Origin: Enterococcus_D entomosocium
GTDB taxonomy: Bacteria > Bacillota > Bacilli > Lactobacillales > Enterococcaceae
Reading direction: 5' to 3' (one strand)
DNA length: 64,000 nt
NCBI RefSeq assembly: GCF_030441895.1
Contig: NZ_JARJAS010000002.1
Part shown: positions 17,057 to 24,385 of the stretch, one piece after another
Layout: each line of letters starts with the position of its first letter
Position numbering within the stretch: position 1 is the stretch's first letter
The notes under the pieces: model-generated
Seen by the model: only the letters and a program-made list of their open reading frames with translations
Told to the model about the DNA's origin: nothing
Databases searched by the model: none
Made by a program: the position numbers and the translations under genes

Positions 17057-18295
17057 TTACGCTTCCTCCCAACGTTTCAACAAGATCACTGCATTATGAC
17101 CGCCAAACCCAAGTGAATTACTCATGGCATAGGTCAATTCTGCTGGTTGGCTTTGATTGATAACAACGTTCAAGTCGATCTCAGGATCTTGTTCTGTCAC
17201 GTTGATGGTTGGTGGAATAAATTGATGTTGTAATGCTAATAGTGAAGCAATGGCTTCGATTCCGCCAGCCGCCCCAAGCAAATGACCAGTCATTGACTTT
17301 GTACTGCTAACATATGGTTTTTTATAGTCTTCGCCCAATCCGTATTGGATCGATGTCGCTTCTGCACTGTCATTGGCGGGCGTGCTTGTACCGTGGGCAT
17401 TGATGTAGCCAACTTCAGCCGGGGTGATCGATGCTTCTTGCATCGCCAATTTCATTGCTTTTCCGGCACCTGATCCATCAGGATTTGGCGCAGTCATATG
17501 GTAGGCATCACAGTTCGCACCGTACCCTACGACTTCACCTAAAATCGTTGCCCCACGTTTTTGCGCATGCGCCAATGATTCTAAAATGAAGACGCCAGCG
17601 CCTTCACCCATGACAAACCCACTACGATTTTTATCAAACGGAACGGAAGCTTTGTCAGGGTCTGATTCAGTGGTTAACGCCGTCAGAGACGCAAAACCAG
17701 CGATACCGATTTCACAGATCGTCGCTTCTGAACCACCAGCGATCATGACATCTGCGTAGCCATGCTTGATGTTCCGAAAAGCTTCACCGATTGAATGGGT
17801 ACCAGAAGCACAGGCGGAAACAGTCGTCGTACAAATGCCTTTCGCACCTACCCGTAACGCAATGTTGCCGGCAACCATATTTACGATCGACATCGGTACG
17901 AACATTGGTGATACCCGATTTGCTCCTTTGTCATGCATTCGAATCACTTGGTCTTGAATCGTTGGCAAGCCGCCGATCCCCGAACCAACCATCACGCCAA
18001 AACGATCCACATCAATGGTTTCTGTATCTAACTTCGCCATTTCCATCGCTTCTAAGGCCGCATAAATTCCATAAATGGAAAAAAGATCCATCCGCTTCGT
18101 ATCTTTTTTAACGAAGTACTTTTCTAACGGAAAATCTTTGACTTCAGCGGCAACTGAGATCCCTGTTGCTTCTGCGTCAAATTTTGTAATCGGGCCGATG
18201 CCGTTGGTCCCGTTTTGTAAACTTGCTAAAAAAGTTTCTGGGTCATTTCCGATTGGAGAAGTGACGCCGTATCCTGTAACTACTACTCGATTCAT
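17057..18295 (-). CDS. fabF: 3-oxoacyl-ACP synthase II FabF
   Basis: A 412-residue condensing enzyme that extends acyl-ACP with malonyl-ACP. The catalytic triad is complete: Cys in TVSACASGTHSIGEA (near residue 163), His in INAHGTSTPANDSAE (near 303), and His in KSMTGHLLGAAGG (near 340). An AGGAGG site precedes the ATG. It lies 12 bases after fabG. Confidence 0.97.
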   Translation of the reverse strand: MNRVVVTGYGVTSPIGNDPETFLASLQNGTNGIGPITKFDAEATGISVAAEVKDFPLEKYFVKKDTKRMDLFSIYGIYAALEAMEMAKLDTETIDVDRFGVMVGSGIGGLPTIQDQVIRMHDKGANRVSPMFVPMSIVNMVAGNIALRVGAKGICTTTVSACASGTHSIGEAFRNIKHGYADVMIAGGSEATICEIGIAGFASLTALTTESDPDKASVPFDKNRSGFVMGEGAGVFILESLAHAQKRGATILGEVVGYGANCDAYHMTAPNPDGSGAGKAMKLAMQEASITPAEVGYINAHGTSTPANDSAEATSIQYGLGEDYKKPYVSSTKSMTGHLLGAAGGIEAIASLLALQHQFIPPTINVTEQDPEIDLNVVINQSQPAELTYAMSNSLGFGGHNAVILLKRWEEA

Positions 18296-18307
18296 CTTTT
18301 CTTCCTC

Positions 18308-19045
18308 CTACCCTTGCATTGCCATCCCGCCGTCTACACTGATCACCTGACCAGTGATGTAGGGGCTTTTTGCTAAAAAGACTGCTGTTTGCGCAACATC
18401 CTGTGTGGAACCAAAACGCTGTAATGGAATATTTGCCAATGATTGTTCTTTGACTTTATCCGACAGCACTTCAGTCATCTCTGTTTCGATAAATCCTGGG
18501 GCGATCGCATTGCAGGTGATCCCCCGAGCGGCACCTTCACGAGCGGCAGATTTCGTAAAACCGATCACGCCAGCTTTACTTGCCGCATAGTTGGCTTGCC
18601 CGATATTTCCCGTCAAGCCGACCACACTCGTCAAATTGATGATGCGGCCTTCTCGCAACTTCATCATTTTTTTCAACGCGTGCTGCGTCATATTGAAGGT
18701 ACCAGTCAAATTGATTTTGATCACTGAATCAAAATCTTCGGGTTTCATTCTCAACAATAATTTGTCATTCGTGATTCCGGCATTATTGACTAAAATGTGG
18801 ATCGGTCCGACTGCCGCTTCTGCTTCCAAAAGCATGGCTGCCGCTTGATCAAAATCAGAAATGTCCCCATTGATCGCTACACATTTCACGCCGTAGCTGG
18901 TGATGCGATCGATCAGTGACTGGGGAATTTCTTTTCGTCCATTTAAAACGATATTCGCTCCTTCTTTGGCAAAGGCTTCCGCGATGGTAAAACCGATCCC
19001 TCGCGAGCTACCAGTTACAAAGACGTTTCTATTTTGCAGATCCAT
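18308..19045 (-). CDS. fabG: 3-oxoacyl-ACP reductase FabG
   Basis: A 245-residue short-chain dehydrogenase that reduces 3-oxoacyl-ACP with NADPH. The cofactor motif TGSSRGIG is near residue 12, NNAG near residue 88, and the catalytic Ser-Tyr-Lys set in INLTSVVG and YAASKAG. AGGAGGAATTT precedes the ATG. The next upstream gene, fabD, ends 9 bases before. Confidence 0.96.
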   Translation of the reverse strand: MDLQNRNVFVTGSSRGIGFTIAEAFAKEGANIVLNGRKEIPQSLIDRITSYGVKCVAINGDISDFDQAAAMLLEAEAAVGPIHILVNNAGITNDKLLLRMKPEDFDSVIKINLTGTFNMTQHALKKMMKLREGRIINLTSVVGLTGNIGQANYAASKAGVIGFTKSAAREGAARGITCNAIAPGFIETEMTEVLSDKVKEQSLANIPLQRFGSTQDVAQTAVFLAKSPYITGQVISVDGGMAMQG

Positions 19046-19054
19046 AAATTCCTC

Positions 19055-19978
19055 CTAGTTGAATCGGGCTAGTGTATCTGCCAACGTTTGGCTATCTTCT
19101 ACACGCGCAGTCTGGATTTCTTTGTCTATTTTCTTCATAAAACCGCTCAATACTTTTCCTGGTCCGATCTCGATGACTTGTTGGATGCCAAGCTGCTTCA
19201 GTGTCGCAATGCTTTCGTAAAAACGCACTGGCGATTTCACTTGCAGCGTCAACAGTTCCTTGATTTGGTCTTGCTGCATCGGCTGCGCGGTCGTATTGCT
19301 GATGACAGGTACTTGCAACTCATCAAAGGTAATTTGAGCTAATTCCTGTGCTAATTGCTGCGATGCCGGTTCCAACAAAGCAGTATGGAAAGGACCGCTG
19401 ACATTTAAAGGAATCACCCGTTTGGTTCCAGCAGCTTGTAACAATTCCACCGCTTTATCCACTGCCGGCGCTTCACCGCCAATGACGATCTGCTGCGGCG
19501 TATTGTAATTCGCTGGTGTCACGATCCCCACTTGACTTGCTTCTTTACAGATTTCTTCAATCGTTTCAGCGGGTGTGTTCATCACAGCAACCATTTTCCC
19601 AACACCTGCAGGCGCCGCACTTGCCATATACCGACCGCGCTTTTGCACCAATGCGACTGCGGTCTTGAAATCAAGCGCGCCACTAGCGACTAAGGCTGTA
19701 TATTCACCTAAACTTAAGCCAGCAACAGCATCTGCTTCGATTCCTTGCGCATCCAAAAGTCGCCAAAAAGCTGTGCTTACTGTTAAAATGGCAGGCTGTG
19801 TATATTCCGTCTGGTTTAAACGTTCGTTTTCAGTAAAGCATAACTCGGCCATATCATATCCTAGAATAGTGCTGGATTGTTCAAACGTCTCACGAACGAT
19901 TGCTTCTTGGTGATAGAGCTCTTCCCCCATTTTGGGGTACTGTGCACCTTGACCGCTAAATAAAAAGGCTGTCTTCAT
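19055..19978 (-). CDS. fabD: Malonyl-CoA:ACP transacylase FabD
   Basis: A 307-residue transacylase loading malonate onto ACP. The nucleophile elbow GLSLGEYTA (Ser near residue 90) and the catalytic His in GPFHTALL (near 200) are present, as is the N-terminal FLFSGQGAQ. The frame opens five codons earlier, but AAGGAG is well spaced only before the ATG at 19978 (MKTAFLF). It is separated from acpP by about 120 bases that hold a strong hairpin; in other enterococci fabK is found here. Confidence 0.95.
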   Translation of the reverse strand: MKTAFLFSGQGAQYPKMGEELYHQEAIVRETFEQSSTILGYDMAELCFTENERLNQTEYTQPAILTVSTAFWRLLDAQGIEADAVAGLSLGEYTALVASGALDFKTAVALVQKRGRYMASAAPAGVGKMVAVMNTPAETIEEICKEASQVGIVTPANYNTPQQIVIGGEAPAVDKAVELLQAAGTKRVIPLNVSGPFHTALLEPASQQLAQELAQITFDELQVPVISNTTAQPMQQDQIKELLTLQVKSPVRFYESIATLKQLGIQQVIEIGPGKVLSGFMKKIDKEIQTARVEDSQTLADTLARFN

Positions 19979-20065
19979 CTTGCACTCCTTCATTACTTTG
20001 TTCGTTGTTGTTGGAGAACATGGATTCTTGCAGTTCGTCTATGAATCAGCAAAAACACGTTCTTA

Positions 20066-20098
20066 AAAAGGAAAGGCTAGGCTGTCTGCCTAGCCTTT
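20066..20098 (-). terminator. Terminator-like hairpin between acpP and fabD
   Basis: AAAGGCTAGGC (minus, 20088-20098) pairs perfectly with GCCTAGCCTTT (20072-20082) across a five-base loop, followed by CC and five T. It sits just after the acpP stop codon inside the operon, so it probably lets only part of the transcripts continue into fabD. Such an arrangement would give an excess of acyl carrier protein over the enzymes. Confidence 0.75.
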
Positions 20099-20101
20099 GT
20101 T

Positions 20102-20326
20102 TTATGCTTGTTGTTTTTCTACATATTTAACTAGATCTTCAACGGTTGTGATACCATCTTCTGTTTCGATCTTCACATCGAATTCATCTTCGATCTCGTT
20201 AATGATTTGGAAAAGATCCAAGCTGTCTGCTTCTAAATCTTCTTGGATGTTCGTGTTCAATTTGATTTCTTCTTTTTCTTTTCCTAATTCTTCTGCTACG
20301 ATTTCTTGAATTTTTTCGAATACCAT
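20102..20326 (-). CDS. acpP: Acyl carrier protein
   Basis: A 74-residue acidic protein. The phosphopantetheine attachment Ser is in the motif EADSLDLFQIINEIEDEF, which matches helix II of ACP. It carries the growing acyl chain for all Fab enzymes. A strong AGGAGG precedes the ATG, in keeping with the high demand for ACP. It lies about 50 bases after fabH, and a terminator-like hairpin follows directly. Confidence 0.96.
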   Translation of the reverse strand: MVFEKIQEIVAEELGKEKEEIKLNTNIQEDLEADSLDLFQIINEIEDEFDVKIETEDGITTVEDLVKYVEKQQA

Positions 20327-20378
20327 GTGTATATTCCTCCAATGTGTTTTTCAATAGTAATTTTGTTTCGTGAACAAG

Positions 20379-21341
20379 TTATAAGGTGGCTAACATAGTT
20401 CCCCATGTCAATCCGCCGCCAAAACCTGAGAACACCACTTTTTGACCACTGCCAAGGGACAGTGTACCTCGTTTGATTTCTTCATCTAGCAATAACGGAA
20501 TCGAGGCTGCCGAAGTATTGCCATAATCTTGCATATTTTGCAAAAATTTCTCACGGGGTTGCTTCAGCTTGCGAGCAACTTTGTCTAAAATGCGTGAATT
20601 TGCTTGGTGAAGCAAAAAATAATCAATTGCTTCATCTTGTATCAGATCATTGATCGAGGCGACCACATCACGCGTCGCAAAATCAAAGATTTCTCGTCCA
20701 ATCATTTGCATACAAGCACTATACGCCGGAGCGTTTTGTGAAAAAGGATTCTCATTCGTGCGAAAACCAGATGTTAAGGACATGCCTCGCGTCCCATCTG
20801 CTTTTAAAGACTCTTTGAGCAAATGCTGCTCTGAAGATGCTTCCAACAATAGACCGCCGGCACCATCTCCGAATAAAACAGCCGTCGAACGGTCGTTCCA
20901 ATCCAAGACTTTTGAAAGTACTTCTCCACCGATGACCAATCCTTTTTTAGCGCCCGTTCGAATCAGTTTTTCAGCCATAGACAATGCATACACGAAACCA
21001 GCACATGCTGCACTGATATCAAAAGCAAAGGCATTGACTGCCCCAATCGCCCCTTGGACTTGGCAAGCAACCGCCGGTGTATTGAAATCCGGTGTGATCG
21101 TCGCTACCAAGATAAAATCCAGACTTTCTGCTGAAAGCTGAGCATCTTGCAAGAGCGTTTGAGCGACGCGAATACAAAGGTCTGAAGTGTTTTCGCCGAC
21201 AGCGACTCTTCTTCGTTTGATTCCCGTGCGAGAATGAATCCATTCATCTGAAGTATCCATCAAATTTGATAGATCATCATTTGTTACGATTTTTTCTGGA
21301 ACATAACTTGCAGTCGCGGTAATTTTTCCAAACATATTCAT
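20379..21341 (-). CDS. fabH: 3-oxoacyl-ACP synthase III FabH
   Basis: A 320-residue initiating condensing enzyme that joins acetyl-CoA (or a branched primer) with malonyl-ACP. The active-site Cys is in DISAACAGFVYAL near residue 112, the His in LLHQANSRI and the Asn in DYGNTSAAS. Two ATGs lie two codons apart (21341 and 21335); I keep the first, because AAGTGAG stands at suitable distance. It follows fabT by ten bases. Confidence 0.95.
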   Translation of the reverse strand: MNMFGKITATASYVPEKIVTNDDLSNLMDTSDEWIHSRTGIKRRRVAVGENTSDLCIRVAQTLLQDAQLSAESLDFILVATITPDFNTPAVACQVQGAIGAVNAFAFDISAACAGFVYALSMAEKLIRTGAKKGLVIGGEVLSKVLDWNDRSTAVLFGDGAGGLLLEASSEQHLLKESLKADGTRGMSLTSGFRTNENPFSQNAPAYSACMQMIGREIFDFATRDVVASINDLIQDEAIDYFLLHQANSRILDKVARKLKQPREKFLQNMQDYGNTSAASIPLLLDEEIKRGTLSLGSGQKVVFSGFGGGLTWGTMLATL

Positions 21342-21350
21342 CCATTATTC

Positions 21351-21803
21351 TCACTTATAATCTTGTAAAAAGTCATGCAGATTTTTCAGTGCTTTCAACA
21401 GTGCCTGTTCCTCTTCAGGAGACATCTGACTCAAGACACCCTTCACCATCTCACGATGAAAATGCTGATGAACACGATAAAGGAGTTTTCCTTTTTTCGT
21501 CAAACCTAGTTTGACGACTCGCCGATCATCTTCACTGCGAATCCGTTCTACATATTCTTTTTTCACCAAACGATTGATCGCGATGGTCAAAGTCCCAACA
21601 GTGATCGAAAGCTCTTTGGCAACTTCAGTCGTGGTCTTTTTTTTGTACATCCCGATGGCTTCGATGGTATGCATTTCGGTAATTGAAAGGTCTTTGAATT
21701 GAGATTTTTTCAATTCAGATTCTTCAATCACTAAGATGTCATTAAAGACGCTGACTAAGTAGTCATTAACTGTTTCTAAATTGGGTTCCATAACCTTCAC
21801 CAT
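21351..21803 (-). CDS. fabT: MarR-family fatty-acid synthesis repressor FabT
   Basis: A MarR-type winged-helix regulator of about 150 residues. The recognition region TTTEVAKELSITVGTLTIAINRL and the wing RSEDDRRVVKLGLT are typical of FabT, which represses the fab operon when bound to acyl-ACP. It is the first gene of the operon it controls, and two matching palindromes lie right upstream, so autoregulation is likely. The start is uncertain: ATG at 21803 has a weak site, while the ATG four codons later (MEPNLE) has GAAGG only two bases away. Confidence 0.93.
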   Translation of the reverse strand: MVKVMEPNLETVNDYLVSVFNDILVIEESELKKSQFKDLSITEMHTIEAIGMYKKKTTTEVAKELSITVGTLTIAINRLVKKEYVERIRSEDDRRVVKLGLTKKGKLLYRVHQHFHREMVKGVLSQMSPEEEQALLKALKNLHDFLQDYK

Positions 21804-21811
21804 CCGAATAC

Positions 21812-21840
21812 TTTGATAATCAAATCATTTGATAGTCAAA
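21812..21840. promoter_or_regulatory. Tandem FabT operators
   Basis: Two palindromes, TTTGATAATCAAA (21812-21824) and TTTGATAGTCAAA (21828-21840), match the known streptococcal FabT box core (TTTGATTATCAAA). Their centres are 16 bases apart, so two dimers could bind on nearly the same face. They overlap the transcription start of the fabT promoter. Confidence 0.85.
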
Positions 21841-21868
21841 CTATATCGGAAGTTATTGAGAAATGCAA
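21840..21868 (-). promoter_or_regulatory. Promoter of the fabT-fab-acc operon
   Basis: Minus-strand TTGCAT (21863-21868) and TATAGT (21840-21845) are 17 bases apart. The start point would fall near 21833, inside the operators, which fits direct repression. Confidence 0.8.
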
Positions 21869-21946
21869 GAATTTTTTCGAACTTTTTTTATTTTTAAGCG
21901 CATTTTTATTTAAGAATTGATTTTCTAAGATTTTAAAAGCTGCGAG

Positions 21947-21975
21947 TTGACAAAATAATCCGTTTCCGTTATAGA
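21947..21975 (+). promoter_or_regulatory. Promoter of the UvrC-like gene
   Basis: TTGACA (21947-21952) and TATAGA (21970-21975) are 17 bases apart. The leader to the chosen ATG is about 130 bases. A FabT-like palindrome (TTTGAATGTCAAA, 21985-21997) covers the start region. Confidence 0.8.
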
Positions 21976-22111
21976 GAAATTTCCTTTGAATGTCAAAGTT
22001 TATCATTGCGTTGCTTCCACTCTATTTCTAATTTTTTCTTGTCAATGGCCAGCAAACGTTGCTCTCTTAAGCTTCATCTGCTACTCTTTGAAGGAAGGAG
22101 AGGAAAGATCG

Positions 22112-23053
22112 ATGAATCCGAACAAAGAGTTTCTAAAAAACAAAGCAAATGCACTCCCTGAAAGGCCTGGCGTTTATCTAATGAAAGATCAACACAACGA
22201 AGTCTTGTATGTGGGAAAAGCCAAATCATTGAAGCAGCGTGTCGTTTCCTACTTCCGAAAAAACCAGCAGCATGCCAATAAGGTGCTTCGACTTGTTTAT
22301 AATGTCGTTGATTTTGAAACGATCGAAACAGATACAGAATTGGATGCACTATTACTTGAATGTCGTTTGATCCAAGCTTTTCATCCTATCTACAACCGAC
22401 AAATGAACCATTCAGCGAACTATTGCTTTGTTGATTTGACGAATCATAGCTTCACGATCACTCAAACACCACAAATTGGCAGTTATGGCCCCTTTCGGCA
22501 AACAAAAAAATTGCCTGTGTTGTTTCAATTATTGTCAGAAACGTTTCAATTGCCGACTGTCAACGAACTGACGCTATTAACCTTACGTAAACAACTCCCT
22601 CAAATGGAGGCGTATCCCTTGGAAGAGAAGTGGCGAGAGATCGGCTGTTTTTTTGCAGGAAAGAAGACAGACTGTTTTTCACTCCTTAAAAAACGCTTGG
22701 CATACCTGATTGATCACTTATTGTTTGAACAAGCTAGTGTACTGCAGCGAGAGACCCATTTAGCAGAAAGCTTTTACCAAGAAATCGTGAGGGTCAATCA
22801 GTTCATTCAAGAACCGGAAGTGATTTTTTCGATTCCCCTTGACTTAGAGGAGCCAGTATCACAGACGACTCAACTCAAATACTATCAAGTCAGCTTTGGT
22901 AAGTTGATCCAAACAAACATTCTTTCTCCCGAAGAAACATTCCAGCCACTTCCGCCATCAAGCGCTGCGCTGCCTTTAGCCCCGGAAGATCTCGATCCAT
23001 TAGGGATCATCCTTAATCACCTGTACCGCCAAGAAAAAGCAGCAGATAAATAA
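22112..23053 (+). CDS. UvrC-like GIY-YIG endonuclease (Cho-type), no RNase H domain
   Basis: A protein of 313 residues from the ATG at 22112, which follows AAGGAGAGG; the open frame continues upstream without support. Residues 10-90 form a GIY-YIG nuclease like the N-terminal half of UvrC (ERPGVYLMKDQHNEVLYVGKA, then LKQRVVSYF). A UVR-like segment appears near LLFEQASVLQRETHLAE. The C-terminal endonuclease V/RNase H domain and helix-hairpin-helix of UvrC are missing. This matches the size and layout of Cho, which makes only the 3' incision in E. coli excision repair. No SOS box was found. It could act with UvrAB or in an unrelated role. Confidence 0.8.
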   Translation: MNPNKEFLKNKANALPERPGVYLMKDQHNEVLYVGKAKSLKQRVVSYFRKNQQHANKVLRLVYNVVDFETIETDTELDALLLECRLIQAFHPIYNRQMNHSANYCFVDLTNHSFTITQTPQIGSYGPFRQTKKLPVLFQLLSETFQLPTVNELTLLTLRKQLPQMEAYPLEEKWREIGCFFAGKKTDCFSLLKKRLAYLIDHLLFEQASVLQRETHLAESFYQEIVRVNQFIQEPEVIFSIPLDLEEPVSQTTQLKYYQVSFGKLIQTNILSPEETFQPLPPSSAALPLAPEDLDPLGIILNHLYRQEKAADK

Positions 23054-23081
23054 AAAACAGCAAGCCCAAGTAGGCTTGCTG
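23050..23081. terminator. Terminator between the UvrC-like gene and ykuJ
   Basis: CAGCAAGCC (23058-23066) pairs with GGCTTGCTG (23073-23081). A T-run follows only on the minus strand, so it mainly serves the ykuJ transcript. Confidence 0.7.
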
Positions 23082-23085
23082 TATA

Positions 23086-23121
23086 GAAATGAGAAAGCGA
23101 CGACGAACGTCCCACTCATTC
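23086..23121. repeat. Small inverted-repeat element downstream of ykuJ
   Basis: AATGAG and CTCATT (about 23088 and 23115) flank GCGACGACGAACGTCC. On the minus strand this reads GAATGAGTGGGACGTTCG. Similar GAGTGGGAC elements occur between enterococcal genes as far as I recall; no second copy was noticed in this window. Confidence 0.35.
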
Positions 23122-23352
23122 TTATTGGATCAAATCATAGATTTCCATGGCTACAATATCAACATTATCAAATTGATAAGATTGACTTGATTCTGCTTCC
23201 GTTAATTCAAACGTTTCTGTCGAATTGTCATAAGTAACGGTACATTTTTCGACGCCTTCTTTTTCAAAACGACGTACTTGAACTTCATTGTCTTGCGCTT
23301 CGACCATCGCTTCTAAACGTTTGATGATAGCGACTAATTGCGAACTTTTCAT
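23122..23352 (-). CDS. ykuJ: YkuJ family protein (DUF1797)
   Basis: A 76-residue soluble protein. The pattern MKSSQLVAIIKRLEAM, then FEKEGVEKCTVTYD, then a C-terminal FDNVDIVAMEIYDLIQ follows B. subtilis YkuJ closely. The structure of that protein is known but its function is not. AAGGAGG precedes the ATG. It is monocistronic. Confidence 0.85.
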   Translation of the reverse strand: MKSSQLVAIIKRLEAMVEAQDNEVQVRRFEKEGVEKCTVTYDNSTETFELTEAESSQSYQFDNVDIVAMEIYDLIQ

Positions 23353-23435
23353 TCGTAAGCCTCCTTTTTCTGTCCGTTATATTGTATCAAAACATCCTCT
23401 ATCTTGCATTGATTTTTCGTATTTTTTTTGTCATT

Positions 23436-24311
23436 TTAAGATTTTTTTCCATCTTGCCACCAAAGTTTAATCAGCGCCTGCGTTCCGTCATTTTCATAGC
23501 CTTTTTCAGCCAACTGATCATACAATTTTTTAGCTAAAGTGGTGCTCGGCAAATCCAATCCCATCTTCTTAGCCTCATCCAAAGCGATCCCCAAATCTTT
23601 GATGAAATGTTTGACAAAAAAGCCTGGTGAATAATCCTCTTTTAGGATACGAGGACTGTAATTCGTCATGGACCAATTGGCTGCCCCACCGCCAGAAAGC
23701 GTGTCAATCACTCGTGGTAAATCAAGACCGGCTTGGTTCGCATAGACCAGCATTTCTGTCATCCCCGTCATGGTTCCGGCAATCATGATCTGATTGGCCA
23801 TTTTCGTATGCTGCCCCTTTCCTGCCCCTCCTTGAAGTTGAAACGTCTTTCCTAATACTTCAAAAAGTGGTTTTACTTGTTGGTAAGCTTCTTCATCGCC
23901 ACCAACCATAATCGTTAGCGTGGCATTTTTGGCACCAAGGTCACCACCAGAAACTGGCGCATCGATACTCGCAGCACCTTTTTCCTTCGCTGTCTGATAG
24001 ATTCGTTCTGCCAAATCAGGTGTACTGGTGGTAAAATCCACCAATGTTTTGCCCGTCACAGCCGTTTGAAAAATCCCTTGAGGCCCATAGTAAACTTCTT
24101 CAACGTCGGATGGATACCCAACCATTGTAAAGATGATTTCACTTTCTGATGCAACTTCTGTTGGGGTGTCACACCAAATTGCTCCATTCGCAACGAGTTC
24201 ATCTGTTTTTGCTTTCGTCCGATTGTAAACATTCACTGTATGTCCTGCAGCTAAGAGATGACCAACCATCGCTTGACCCATGACACCAGTACCGATAAAT
24301 CCTAATTTCAT
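23436..24311 (-). CDS. NAD(P)-dependent beta-hydroxyacid dehydrogenase (GarR/GlxR-like)
   Basis: A 291-residue 6-phosphogluconate-dehydrogenase-like enzyme. The Rossmann motif GFIGTGVMGQAM is at residues 4-15, the substrate loop DAPVSGGDLGAKN near residue 122, and the catalytic Lys region in GAGKGQHTKMANQ near 170. The family includes tartronate semialdehyde reductase and 3-hydroxyisobutyrate dehydrogenase; the sequence does not decide between them. No glycerate or valine pathway genes are adjacent. GGAGGGATC precedes the ATG. A terminator of the upstream glycosyltransferase operon separates it from bgsB. Confidence 0.88.
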   Translation of the reverse strand: MKLGFIGTGVMGQAMVGHLLAAGHTVNVYNRTKAKTDELVANGAIWCDTPTEVASESEIIFTMVGYPSDVEEVYYGPQGIFQTAVTGKTLVDFTTSTPDLAERIYQTAKEKGAASIDAPVSGGDLGAKNATLTIMVGGDEEAYQQVKPLFEVLGKTFQLQGGAGKGQHTKMANQIMIAGTMTGMTEMLVYANQAGLDLPRVIDTLSGGGAANWSMTNYSPRILKEDYSPGFFVKHFIKDLGIALDEAKKMGLDLPSTTLAKKLYDQLAEKGYENDGTQALIKLWWQDGKKS

Positions 24312-24326
24312 GCAGATCCCTCCAAA

Positions 24327-24370
24327 ATAAAAAAGTTCATGTCTTTAGTATACGCTAAAAACATGAACTT
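24327..24370 (-). terminator. Terminator of the glycolipid operon
   Basis: AAGTTCATGT (minus, 24361-24370) pairs with ACATGAACTT (24333-24342), with a second inner stem TTTAG/CTAAA, followed by a T-run. Confidence 0.88.
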
Positions 24371-24385
24371 GCGAAAATTTTCTGT

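Noticed and set aside
21804..22111. Longer start of the UvrC-like protein at 21986
   Set aside because: The extra 42 residues do not resemble the family and lack a ribosome binding site, whereas AAGGAGAGG precedes the ATG at 22112.
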